Assembly (NCBI RefSeq): GCF_900302475.1
Contig: NZ_OMOQ01000001.1
Location: 1,798,001 to 1,862,000, forward strand
Direction of reading: 5' to 3'
Length of the DNA stretch: 64,000 nt
Source of the DNA: Defluviimonas aquaemixtae
GTDB taxonomy: Bacteria > Pseudomonadota > Alphaproteobacteria > Rhodobacterales > Rhodobacteraceae
Shown here: piece after piece, positions 33,478 through 42,077 of the stretch
Layout: every line of letters starts with the position of its first letter
Numbering within the stretch: position 1 is the first letter of the stretch
The notes under the pieces: generated by a model
Databases searched by the model: none
Seen by the model: the letters and a program-made list of their open reading frames with translations, nothing else
Told to the model about the DNA's origin: nothing
Made by a program: the position numbers and the translations under genes

Positions 33478-33922
33478 TATTGGGAACAATTTCACCGTGG
33501 ACCTATTACATTCACCATGGCGCAAGCGAGTGTTGGGCGAAGCGAAATGAACGCCTGCTCCGTCCCGCGTTGCCGAACTCCGTCTTGGCGCTGATCTCGC
33601 ACACGCGGCGAGTGACCGGTTTGATGAAACTGCAATGCAGCGTCGAATCGCCGAGCGAATGGCAGGATTGGGCCGCCAGCGACAAAACAGTCTCGCAACT
33701 AAAGCGTTTCGGGTGAAACCTGAATCGCGGGGATTCCCTTGAGGCGTGGTTTGCGATTCATCCCATTCAGGAGGATCGGATCATGTCATTCGTTAGCCAA
33801 GAAGGTTAAGTGGACAGTCAATACAAAAAACGCGATGGGGGCGAAATGTGGGGCCAGATGAGGGTTTGAGGCGAGACTCAGATGAATTTATTATTTAAAA
33901 TCAGAATATTAAACGTACTAAT
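33478..33922. repeat. Intergenic with dispersed-repeat copy, AT-rich end
   Basis: No gene seen. A diverged copy of the dispersed repeat lies at about 33610-33710 (AAACTGCAATGCAG at 33627-33640, then CGAATGGCAGGATTGGGCCG). The last 100 bases before the tRNA 3' end are AT-rich (TTATTATTTAAAATC) and could help stop tRNA transcription, but no hairpin is evident. Confidence 0.45.
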
Positions 33923-34012
33923 TGGCGGAGAGAGAGGGATTCGAACCCTCGAGACGGTTTCCCGCCTACACACTTTCCAGGCGTGCGCCTTCGACCACTC
34001 GGCCACCTCTCC
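33923..34012 (-). tRNA. tRNA-Ser (anticodon GGA)
   Basis: A 90-base class II tRNA with long variable arm. The acceptor 5' arm GGAGAGG pairs with TCTCTCC (one G-U); the D-loop (GCCGAGTGGTCGAAGGC), anticodon loop CTGGAAA (GGA), T-loop GGTTCGAATCC and an encoded CCA (33925-33923) are all present. Confidence 0.97.
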
Positions 34013-34092
34013 GTGGGGTGCTACTTAGCGTTTCAGGCGAACCCGATGCAAGAGGGATCGGCGCGAAGTGCCGTACGCTGCCATTCGGTGCT

Positions 34093-34815
34093 TCAGTCCA
34101 CGAGAACAAGGCTCACGCGCCGGTTCTGCCTGCCCTTCTTCTCAATCTTGCCGATCGCGACCCGGCCGATCTCGCCGGTGCGGGCGACGTGGGTGCCGCC
34201 GCAGGGCTGCAGGTCGACCTGATCGCTCCCCGCCCCGATCCGGATCAGCCGCACCCTGCCCTGCCCCGTCGGCGGAGCGACCGACATCGTCTTGACGAGG
34301 CCGGGATTGGCGGCGAGATCCTCGTCGGTGATCCAATCCTCCGTGACCGGCAGAGCGCGCGCGATGAGAGCGTTCAACTCCGCCTCGAGCGCGGCGGGGT
34401 CCTCAGGCGGCTCCGGCATGTCGAAATCGAGCCGGCCCTTCTCGGACCCGATCTGGCCGCCGGTGACCGGCAGCGGGATCACCACCGACAGGAGATGCAA
34501 GGCCGTGTGGATTCGCATGTGCCGGTAGCGCCTTTCCCAATCCAGCGTCTGACGAAGCTCGGCGCCCACGGGCGGCAGCGCGGCGGTCTCTGCCGGGACA
34601 AGGACGACGGACCCGTCCGCGCCCTTGACCGCGGTGACGATCGGAATGCGTCCGCCCTCCCACAGAAGTTCGCCGCTGTCGCCCGGCTGGCCGCCACCCT
34701 GCGGATAGAAGAGGCTCCGATCGGGCACGATTCCGCCGTTTTCCGTCAGCGCCGCGACGCGCGCCGTGGCCTCTGTCAGATAGGGGTCGGCGCGGTAGAG
34801 ATCGGCTTCTCTCAT
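34093..34815 (-). CDS. Alanyl-tRNA editing protein AlaX-like
   Basis: A 240-residue free-standing editing hydrolase that clears Ser or Gly from mischarged tRNA-Ala. The hallmarks are FYPQGGGQPGD, the zinc-site half RIHTALHLL (HxxxH) and, late, CGGTHVARTGEIG (CxxxH). The C-terminus (KIEKKGRQNRRVSLVL) is typical. It lacks the AlaRS synthetase part. Its ATG shares one base with the stop of the mechanosensitive channel gene, so it is the last gene of the trgA-trgB-cysK-channel-alaX chain. Confidence 0.9.
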   Translation of the reverse strand: MREADLYRADPYLTEATARVAALTENGGIVPDRSLFYPQGGGQPGDSGELLWEGGRIPIVTAVKGADGSVVLVPAETAALPPVGAELRQTLDWERRYRHMRIHTALHLLSVVIPLPVTGGQIGSEKGRLDFDMPEPPEDPAALEAELNALIARALPVTEDWITDEDLAANPGLVKTMSVAPPTGQGRVRLIRIGAGSDQVDLQPCGGTHVARTGEIGRVAIGKIEKKGRQNRRVSLVLVD

Positions 34816-37241
34816 CAGTCGTCTCCGTTGTCGTCTTGCGGATCGTTGCGGATGTAGCGCGGATCGGGCTCGGCGGGCGGCGCCGGGGGGGGCTGCGTCT
34901 CCTTCTCAACGTGCGGGCGCGCGGCTTCGCCCCCAAGCGCCTCGGGGTTTCGAATCCAAAGGTCGCGCTGCGCAAAGGGTATCTCGATACCCTCGGCCGC
35001 GAAGCGTTCGTTGATCTCGTGCAGGATCTCGGTCTGCACGTCGAGCTTGAAGTTCACGTCCGACAGGATCGTCCGGATCTCGAAGTTCAGGCTGTCGGCG
35101 CCGAAGGCCACGAAATGCACTCGTGGCGCGGGATCGACCATGACCAAAGGCTGGGCTTCGGCGATCTCGGTCAGGATCGTTTGCACCTTGCGGGTATCCG
35201 TGCCGTAGGCCACTCCGACCGGGATGATCAGACGCCCGGTGAGGTTCCCGCGCGTGAGGTTGGTCACCACGCCCGAGACGAGATCGGCATTCGGCACGAT
35301 CACGTCGGTGCGGTCGAACGTCTCGATCCAAGTCGACCGGACCGAGATGCCCTTCACGGTCCCGAACTGGCCGTTGACCTCGATCATGTCGCCTTCCGAG
35401 ATCGGCCGCTCGATCAGGAGGATGATGCCGGAGACGAAGTTCTGGACGATGTTCTGAAGGCCGAAACCGATACCGACCGACAATGCGCCGGCGACGATGG
35501 CGAGCGACGACAAGTCGATCCCCGCCCCGGTGATCGCGATCAGGGCGGCGAGGAGGATACCGACATAGCCGATGCCCGACACGACGGCGTTCTGCACGCC
35601 TTTGTCGAGCTGGGTGCGCGGCATCACAACCGACTTCAGCGCCCCCTGGAACAGCCGCGTGACAGCGTACCCGATCGCGAAGATCAGCGCGAAGGTCACG
35701 ATCACGCCCGGAGACAGCCGGGTCTCGCCCAGCGGTATCCCTTCGGAGAAGCTGGTCCAGATTTCGATCAGATCGGTCACCCGCGCGCCCCAGACCAAGG
35801 CGAAGAGCGGCAGCGCCAGGGTCGTCAGCCCGAAACCGATCAGGACGGGGATGAGCGCGTCGCGGCCCTCCTCGCCGCGCCGGCTCGCCAGAAGGTAGAT
35901 GTCGGTTCCGAAGCGCTGCAGAAGCAGGATGATCCCCATCAGCCCGAGCGAACCGACAGTGGGCCAAATGAGGGCGTTGGCGGCGGCGACGTAACCGATG
36001 AGGGCAAGCGCGGGCGCAACGACGGCGACGGCCAGAACCGCATTCGCGATCAGTTTTTGGATGCGCAGCCGGAAATCGGCCTGATCCTGTCCCACGCCGG
36101 CGGATTTGGGCCGCAAGAGAAGGCCAAGCCGGAAGAGGAAGATCGCGACGAGACAGACTGCCGGGGCGGCCCAAACAGCCTGCGCGGCCAGCGACAGGGG
36201 CGGCCGGACTTCGGTGGTAAAGGCGTGGCGGAAGGCTTCGAGGGCGAGAATCAGCGCAAGCATGGAGACGTGAAAGCGCGCCTCGGCCGGCCGTTCGGTA
36301 AGCCGAACCACCGCGCCCGAGGATCGGAAGAGCCAGCTTCCGATCCAGCGTGCTGCAAAAAACAGGAAGGCCGCGATGGGCAGGACCTGGATCAGCGCGC
36401 TCATGCGCGTGCCCGCCATACCGGTAATCTCGATGGCGATCACCAGCAACACCATGCCGCCGACGGGCACAATCACCTGTCCGAGCGACAAGAGACCAGC
36501 GGCGACATGCCGCGCCCGGATCGAGGCACCGGTCTGGAGCCGCTGCGTGAGCCGCTCGATGACGTCCGAGCCGCGCCACATCAGCACGGCGGCCACGGTG
36601 AGGAGCAGCAAAATGATCGGCAGCTTGTTGCGGAACTCGGCCCGACGCGCGTCGTCCTGCCAGGCTTCGCGCGTCTCTGACCAGAGTGTTTTCGTTCCCT
36701 GCGTGGCGACGGCGACGCCCGCGGGCCAGTTGACCGGGTTTAGCGGCGACGGAGACAGCCTCAGAAGCTCCGAAGCCTGCCGCGCGCGAATATTGGCGTC
36801 AATCCGGCGGATCAGCCCGTCGGCGTGGCTGTAGGCCTCGACCGCTTCGAGTCCCGGTGCCTGAAGCCGCGCGAGTTGATCGTTCAATTCCTTGCGCCGG
36901 GCGGCGATCTCCGGCGCATCGGGGCTTTCCTCCGTCGGGGCTGGCCCGAGCGCGGATATCTGGTTCTTGACGGTCTCGATTTGCGCCGCGTTCGCGCTCT
37001 GGGCGCTGAGGAACCTGCCGCGCCATTCGACGATGGTGGCACGCAGGGATTCGAGCTTCTCGTTCGACGTACGGTCCGCAGCCAGTGCCGCCTCGGCTTC
37101 CTCCGCGACGTTGTTCCAACTCGCGTAGTCAGGCGCAGTCGCACGCTGCTGCGCGACGGCGGAAAGAGGCGCAATAACCGCGCCTCCAGCCGCCCCGAGC
37201 ACCAAGCAGAGCGCAAGGAGAAGACGGCTCAGCACGCGCAT
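34815..37241 (-). CDS. MscS-family mechanosensitive channel with DUF3772
   Basis: An 808-residue large MscS relative. Signal peptide (to about 31), periplasmic coiled-coil (40-130), DUF3772-like region (130-190), about eleven TM helices, then the MscS pore and vestibule: VGIGFGLQNIVQNFVSG (pore helix), FGTVKGISVRSTWIETFDRT and VIVPNADLVSG. The tail is Pro/Asp-rich. It releases solutes on hypo-osmotic shock. It is translationally coupled on both sides: the start shares one base with the cysK stop, and the stop with the alaX start. Frames open on the other strand here are shadows. Confidence 0.9.
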   Translation of the reverse strand: MRVLSRLLLALCLVLGAAGGAVIAPLSAVAQQRATAPDYASWNNVAEEAEAALAADRTSNEKLESLRATIVEWRGRFLSAQSANAAQIETVKNQISALGPAPTEESPDAPEIAARRKELNDQLARLQAPGLEAVEAYSHADGLIRRIDANIRARQASELLRLSPSPLNPVNWPAGVAVATQGTKTLWSETREAWQDDARRAEFRNKLPIILLLLTVAAVLMWRGSDVIERLTQRLQTGASIRARHVAAGLLSLGQVIVPVGGMVLLVIAIEITGMAGTRMSALIQVLPIAAFLFFAARWIGSWLFRSSGAVVRLTERPAEARFHVSMLALILALEAFRHAFTTEVRPPLSLAAQAVWAAPAVCLVAIFLFRLGLLLRPKSAGVGQDQADFRLRIQKLIANAVLAVAVVAPALALIGYVAAANALIWPTVGSLGLMGIILLLQRFGTDIYLLASRRGEEGRDALIPVLIGFGLTTLALPLFALVWGARVTDLIEIWTSFSEGIPLGETRLSPGVIVTFALIFAIGYAVTRLFQGALKSVVMPRTQLDKGVQNAVVSGIGYVGILLAALIAITGAGIDLSSLAIVAGALSVGIGFGLQNIVQNFVSGIILLIERPISEGDMIEVNGQFGTVKGISVRSTWIETFDRTDVIVPNADLVSGVVTNLTRGNLTGRLIIPVGVAYGTDTRKVQTILTEIAEAQPLVMVDPAPRVHFVAFGADSLNFEIRTILSDVNFKLDVQTEILHEINERFAAEGIEIPFAQRDLWIRNPEALGGEAARPHVEKETQPPPAPPAEPDPRYIRNDPQDDNGDD

Positions 37242-38272
37242 CAGTCCTCGAAGACGCTCGGCAGCGCGCGCGGCGCGCGGTCGAGCCAGTCCGGCACCGG
37301 CAGGCTCTTGGCGCGTAGGAAATCCGGGTTGAAAAGCTTCGACTGGTAGCGCTGGCCATAGTCGCACAGCACCGTGACGATCGTGTGCCCTGGCCCCATC
37401 TCCTTCGCCATCCGGGTCGCGCCCGCGACATTGATGCCCGTCGAGCCGCCCATGCACAGCCCCTCCTCGGCCAATAGATCGAAGATGATCGGCAGAGCCT
37501 CGGCATCGGGGATGTTGTAGGCCATGTCCGGCGTGAAGCCTTCCAGGTTCTTCGTGATCCGACCGTTTCCGATACCTTCTGTGATTGAGCTGCCCTCGGC
37601 CTTAAGCTCGCCGCGGGCGAAGTGGTTGTAGATCGCGGAGCCATATGGATCGGCAAGACCCATCTTGACGCCCTTTGGACCGAGCGCGGTGGCGACGCCT
37701 GCCAGCGTTCCGCCGGTGCCCGTGGCGCATATGAAGCCGTCTACCTTGCCGCCGGTCTGTTCCCAGATCTCGGGCGCCGTCGTCTCGACGTGGGCCTGGC
37801 GGTTCGCGACATTGTCGAACTGGTTGGCCCAGATCGCGCCGTTGGGTTCAGTCTCGGCGAGCTTCGCGGCAAGCCGTCCGGAATAGCGCACGTAGTTATT
37901 CGGATTCTTGTAGGGCGCAGCGGGAACCTGGACGAGCTCGGCTCCGGCAAGCCGGATCATGTCCTTCTTCTCTTGGCTCTGCGTCTCCGGGATCACGATC
38001 ACCGTGCGGAATCCCATCGAGGCACCGACAAGCGCCAACCCGATCCCGGTATTGCCCGCCGTGCCCTCGACAATCGTGCCGCCCGGGCTAAGGTGACCCT
38101 TCGCGACGGCGTCGCGGATGATGTAAAGCGCGGCGCGGTCCTTTACCGATTGACCGGGATTGAGAAATTCGGCCTTGCCGAGGATCTCGCAGCCCGTGAT
38201 CTCGCTGGCCTTCTTCAGCCGTATCAGAGGTGTCTTGCCCACCGCATCTGCCAGATCGCTGTATATCCGCAT
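37241..38272 (-). CDS. Cysteine synthase A
   Basis: A 343-residue PLP enzyme making cysteine from O-acetylserine and sulfide. PLP Lys44 is in NPGQSVKDRAA; GTAGNTGIGLAL (phosphate/substrate loop) and GTGGTLAGV are present. It is longer than most CysK (about 310-320) because of the C-terminal tail LPVPDWLDRAPRALPS, a feature of the Rhodobacterales type. It lies between trgB and the mechanosensitive channel, the R. sphaeroides trgAB-cysK order, where cysK contributes to tellurite resistance. The ATG at 38272 gives the natural MRIYSDLADAVGKTPL. Confidence 0.93.
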   Translation of the reverse strand: MRIYSDLADAVGKTPLIRLKKASEITGCEILGKAEFLNPGQSVKDRAALYIIRDAVAKGHLSPGGTIVEGTAGNTGIGLALVGASMGFRTVIVIPETQSQEKKDMIRLAGAELVQVPAAPYKNPNNYVRYSGRLAAKLAETEPNGAIWANQFDNVANRQAHVETTAPEIWEQTGGKVDGFICATGTGGTLAGVATALGPKGVKMGLADPYGSAIYNHFARGELKAEGSSITEGIGNGRITKNLEGFTPDMAYNIPDAEALPIIFDLLAEEGLCMGGSTGINVAGATRMAKEMGPGHTIVTVLCDYGQRYQSKLFNPDFLRAKSLPVPDWLDRAPRALPSVFED

Positions 38273-38325
38273 GGGGGGTGCCCTCCTGTCGCCTGCCACC
38301 TTCCTAGGGCGCGGCGTGGCGGACC

Positions 38326-39483
38326 TCAAGCCCCCCGGGGCGCAACCTCCCGCGCCTTGGCATCCGCGCGCAGACGTGGCCGGTTCCGCGCCAGCCACTC
38401 GGCCAGGATCACCAGCGGTGCGGTATTCGCCTCACCGCTTTCGACAAGCTGCTGAAAGCGCTCGAAGGTCACGACATGGGCGCGGATGTCCTCGGTCTCG
38501 GACGGAAGCCCCCCGAGCCCGGCGGCGGCGTCGGGCAGATCGGCGATGCCGACATAGGAGTAGAGATACTCGCCCTTCGCGGCGGGCGAAGGGTAGTAGT
38601 GCCGGGCTGGAATCAACGCTTGAAGCTCCAGCCCCGCCTCCTCGCGCGCCTCGCGGACCGCCGCCTCCTCGGGCGTCTCGCCGCCATCGACGCGGCCGGC
38701 GACCGCCTCCAAAAGCCAGGGCTGGCTGTCGCCGCGCGCATAGGCGCCCATGCGGAACTGCTCGATAAGAAGCACTCGGTCACGGACCGGATCATAGGGC
38801 AGGACGACCGCGGCATCGCCCGAGATGAAGACAGCGCGGTCAACCTCGGGGCTCATCTCGCCGTCGAAGCGGCGAAACCTGAGGTCGAATTCCTCGACCG
38901 CGAAGTAGTTTGAATAGACCTCCTCTACGCGGCTCGTGACGACGTCGCCCGGCGACGCGTGGCGACGCAGGACCGAACCCCCTGCACCGGTTCCGGCCCT
39001 CGCCCGCACGCGCGCACCGCCCCGTATCAGCATCATCGGATAGCGTAGTGCCATCCCGCCCGGATCGCGCGCCCCAAAGCCGCGCATCACTTCCTCGGCG
39101 GTCGCCGTCACCACCGCGCCGAACCGCCCCGCCCAGTCCGCGAGCCGCCAAGCCGGTCCGGCCTGCCATCGCTCACGCGACGGAAACCACGCAACCGCCG
39201 TGACCGGTCCCGCCTCAGTCTCGACCGTGACCTCGTGCGGCTCGTGGCCGATCACTGCGCCGTAATACTCAAGCAGCGCCGCCTCGCCCTCGGTAGCATC
39301 GGCTAGAAGCCCGCCCTCAGCGGTCGCGCCATTCTCGGGCTGGACGAGAGCGTGGGCCCGCCCCTCGGCCCAGCTGACGGCAAAACCCGGCAGCCGCGCC
39401 GCAAAGAGCTTGGCGTCGCGGCCCAGCACCACGCGCCGCAGCGGAGCGTGACACAGCGTGCCGTAAAAGAAGAAGCCGCTCAC
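38326..39483 (-). CDS. TrgB: GGCT-like plus NUDIX hydrolase
   Basis: A 385-residue two-domain protein. Residues 1-150 resemble the gamma-glutamylcyclotransferase-like (AIG2) fold (FFYGTLCHAPL). The C-terminal ~190 residues are a NUDIX domain of the ADP-ribose pyrophosphatase type, with the box GRVDGGETPEEAAVREAREEAG. TrgB of R. sphaeroides is a tellurite-resistance factor; its substrate is not established. The GTG at 39483 overlaps the trgA stop by four bases (GTGA) and starts directly at the domain. An ATG 21 bases upstream would add seven residues inside trgA. Confidence 0.88.
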   Translation of the reverse strand: MSGFFFYGTLCHAPLRRVVLGRDAKLFAARLPGFAVSWAEGRAHALVQPENGATAEGGLLADATEGEAALLEYYGAVIGHEPHEVTVETEAGPVTAVAWFPSRERWQAGPAWRLADWAGRFGAVVTATAEEVMRGFGARDPGGMALRYPMMLIRGGARVRARAGTGAGGSVLRRHASPGDVVTSRVEEVYSNYFAVEEFDLRFRRFDGEMSPEVDRAVFISGDAAVVLPYDPVRDRVLLIEQFRMGAYARGDSQPWLLEAVAGRVDGGETPEEAAVREAREEAGLELQALIPARHYYPSPAAKGEYLYSYVGIADLPDAAAGLGGLPSETEDIRAHVVTFERFQQLVESGEANTAPLVILAEWLARNRPRLRADAKAREVAPRGA

Positions 39484-39920
39484 CGCCAGCGCCGCGCGGC
39501 CCATTCCGACAGAAGCCCGGCCAACGCGCCGCCGATGATGAGAACAACAAGCACGTCCCAGGCCAGCATCGTGCGGAAGAACTCCACGCCAATGTCGAAG
39601 ATGCCGACGACCGCCTCCATCGGACCCTTGTAGGCCGGCCTGAATGCGAGCAGCAACATTTCGTAGGTCGAGAAGATCAGCAGCGCGAGCCCGACCATCA
39701 CGGCCGACGTCTTGACGCCTGTATTGACTGCCTGCCAGTTGCCGCGCCCCGCTTCCGGCCCCATCACGCGCCAGCCCGCGACGAGCCCGATCAGCGCCGA
39801 GACGAACGAGAAATAGCCGAACTGCGTCCCCTCTGGCATATGGGGCTTGAATATCTCGGCCGCGAAGAATGCCAGCACCGCGAACGCGAAGGCGGCGAAT
39901 AGCTTGGCTGCGGTGGGCAT
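39480..39920 (-). CDS. TrgA: tellurite-resistance membrane protein
   Basis: A 146-residue inner-membrane protein with four predicted spans (about 5-25, 34-53, 72-93, 118-137). It matches the TrgA family known from R. sphaeroides (EIFKPHMPEGTQFGYF, RVMGPEAGRG). It is needed with TrgB for high-level tellurite resistance there; the mechanism is unknown. First gene of the trgA-trgB-cysK-channel-alaX chain; overlaps trgB by four bases. Confidence 0.88.
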   Translation of the reverse strand: MPTAAKLFAAFAFAVLAFFAAEIFKPHMPEGTQFGYFSFVSALIGLVAGWRVMGPEAGRGNWQAVNTGVKTSAVMVGLALLIFSTYEMLLLAFRPAYKGPMEAVVGIFDIGVEFFRTMLAWDVLVVLIIGGALAGLLSEWAARRWR

Positions 39921-40606
39921 CTAGACTGCTGGCCTCGTCACAATTGTTATTTGTTACGTCGCAGTTTCCGCGCTGAACGGCCTTGGCGCAAGAGGCAAGC
40001 GGAATTTCCCGGCCTGATGGACGCCAGATCGAATCCCATCGTTGCGATTTCGTCGCTAAGGTCGCCGCGGCTGTCCTCCCGCTGCCGCTGCAGTTGGCCG
40101 GTGCTCAAGTTGCGCGCGAACACTCTTTCGCATCAAAGCCAAGCGCGCCGAAGTTCGCCCGAATCCACGAAGCTCGCGGGGAAGACATCATGCTGCAGGA
40201 CACTTTAATGTTTTAACTCAATGCCTTACAATGTAATCCACATGTACCGTCAATGAGGAACACTTCTGCAAGACCACTCACAGGCCCGAAGAAGGCCAAC
40301 TGAGATACATTCGCCGGGAAAGCCGGCCCGGCATTCTCGTTCACTGACCAACTCCTCAGCGCAGTGCCGGACCGCAGCGAAAGCGGCGATCTTCCCTGTC
40401 ATCCGGAAACCGCAGGTCAAGGCCGACGTTCGCGCGCGCAGCGCCGAACAACGCCTCAGCAAAGACATCAACGACGGCGCGCCGAAACCGTTGCCTCCTC
40501 GGCGACAATCGCCTTGATTTGCGCACGTGCCGGGGAATCAACAGGCCATAGCGTCGAGCGACGATTGACAGACGCCCCCCTCTATGCCCGACCCCGTGAC
40601 AACGAC
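39921..40606. other. Intergenic, no gene seen
   Basis: A 686-base gap between divergent-from-end units (the trg operon promoter lies in its left part). The segment 40365-40470 holds repeat-like strings (CCGCAGCGAAAGCGGCGAT, ACGTTCGCGCGCGCAGCGCC) of the dispersed intergenic type. No RNA gene or convincing frame. Confidence 0.5.
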
Positions 40607-42028
40607 TTATCCGCCGTTCGAGCTTTGGCGCTCGTAGGTGTCAAGGGCGCGCGCGCGACCTTCGGCCAGATCCACGATCGGCTCAGGATAATTCTGATCG
40701 GCGCTCAGCCCCCAGCTTCGCGGGATCGCATCGAAATAGCTCAGCGCTGTGTCGGGCGGGTCCGCCTGCCCTTCGGCGATGAAGGCGCGGCGATAATCCT
40801 CCCGAGGGTCGAACTTCTTGGCCTGCGTGTCGGGATTGAAGATGCGGAAATAAGGCGCCGCATCCGGGCCGGAACCTGCGACCCATTGCCAGCCCATGGC
40901 GTTCGAGGCCGGGTCCCAGTCAGTCAGACACTCGGCGAACCAGCGAAGCCCGACGTGCCAATGCGTCATCAGATGCTTCGTGAGGTAGGATGCCGCAATC
41001 ATCCGCGCGCGGTTGTGCATCCGACCCGTGACATACATCTCGCGCATCGCGGCATCGACGAAAGGCTCGCCCGTCATGCCGCGCCGCCAGCGTTCGGCGT
41101 CGTCGTTGTCTTCGCGCCACGGAAAGCTGTCCCAGCCGTCGCGCCAGTTCTCGTCCGCGAGCTTCGGGTGGTGATACATGAGATGACAGGCGAAGTCGCG
41201 CCAGCCGAGCTCCGACAGGAACTTGTCCGCGCCGGTATTGCCTTCCTCGCGAGCCCGGATTGCCCGCTGCCAGATGCTGCGCGCCGAGATTTCGCCCCAG
41301 GCGAGGTTTTCCGAAAGGCCCGAAGTCGCGTCGCGGGCGGGGATATCGCGGGCCTCCCGGTAGTCCGTCATGCGCTCCTCGACGAAGCGCTCGAGCCGCG
41401 CCTGGGCCGCCCCTTCGCCCACGACCGCATGGCCGGCCGCGACAGCGGCGCCCCGATTCATGGCTTCACCCATACCCCAGTCCGAAAGGTCTTCGGATTC
41501 AGGCCATTGCGACGGAATCTTGATGTTATTCGGCGAGTCGAGAGCCGGGCCGGGATCGCGGCCGCGAATATTGCGCCAGAAGGGCGAATACACGGAATAG
41601 GGCCCGCCGCTTTGGGTCTCGACCGTCCATGGCTCGAAGAGTACTGCGCCCGGAAAGCTCTTCGCCTCGATCCCGCCAGCCGTGAGGGCCGCCTTCACCT
41701 CCTTGTCCCGCGTGATACCCGCCGGATCGTAGACGCGGCTCCAGTAGACCGCCCCCGCCCCGGTCTCCCCCACCAGCGCCTTGAGGAGATCGAGCGCGCG
41801 GCCCCGCCGCAGGACAAGCCGCGAACCGCGCTTGGCCAGCGCCTCCGCGAACAACCGCAGTCCCGTGCCCAACCGCCACTTCGCGGCCGCGCCGAGCGCC
41901 TCCACCGTTTCGTCGTGGAGAAAGACCGGGATCACCGGCCGTCTTGTCGCAGCCGCCGCCGAAAGCGCGGCATGGTCGCCGAGCCTCAGGTCGCGGCGGA
42001 ACCAGATGATGACTGGGGCGTCCTGCAT
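40607..42028 (-). CDS. Deoxyribodipyrimidine photolyase
   Basis: A 473-residue FAD-dependent DNA repair enzyme that uses blue light to split cyclobutane pyrimidine dimers. The N-terminal photolyase domain begins VIIWFRRDLRLGDHAAL. The FAD domain has GWRDFACHLMYHHP, MREMYVTGRMHNRARMI and HLMTHWHVGLRWF, then DWDPASNAMGWQWVAGSG with the conserved Trp residues. Length fits class I CPD photolyase. The ATG at 42028 gives the MQDAPVIIWF start; the frame extends upstream without similarity. A class V aminotransferase gene lies 49 bases upstream on the same strand. Confidence 0.93.
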   Translation of the reverse strand: MQDAPVIIWFRRDLRLGDHAALSAAAATRRPVIPVFLHDETVEALGAAAKWRLGTGLRLFAEALAKRGSRLVLRRGRALDLLKALVGETGAGAVYWSRVYDPAGITRDKEVKAALTAGGIEAKSFPGAVLFEPWTVETQSGGPYSVYSPFWRNIRGRDPGPALDSPNNIKIPSQWPESEDLSDWGMGEAMNRGAAVAAGHAVVGEGAAQARLERFVEERMTDYREARDIPARDATSGLSENLAWGEISARSIWQRAIRAREEGNTGADKFLSELGWRDFACHLMYHHPKLADENWRDGWDSFPWREDNDDAERWRRGMTGEPFVDAAMREMYVTGRMHNRARMIAASYLTKHLMTHWHVGLRWFAECLTDWDPASNAMGWQWVAGSGPDAAPYFRIFNPDTQAKKFDPREDYRRAFIAEGQADPPDTALSYFDAIPRSWGLSADQNYPEPIVDLAEGRARALDTYERQSSNGG

Positions 42029-42077
42029 CGTGTCGTCTCCTTCTGCGTCAGACCTGCAAGCGCCGAGCCTCTGGTGG

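Noticed and set aside
34836..36680. 614-codon plus-strand frame opposite the mechanosensitive channel
   Set aside because: Asp/Arg/Gly-rich shadow; the minus strand shows clear MscS motifs and coupled starts.
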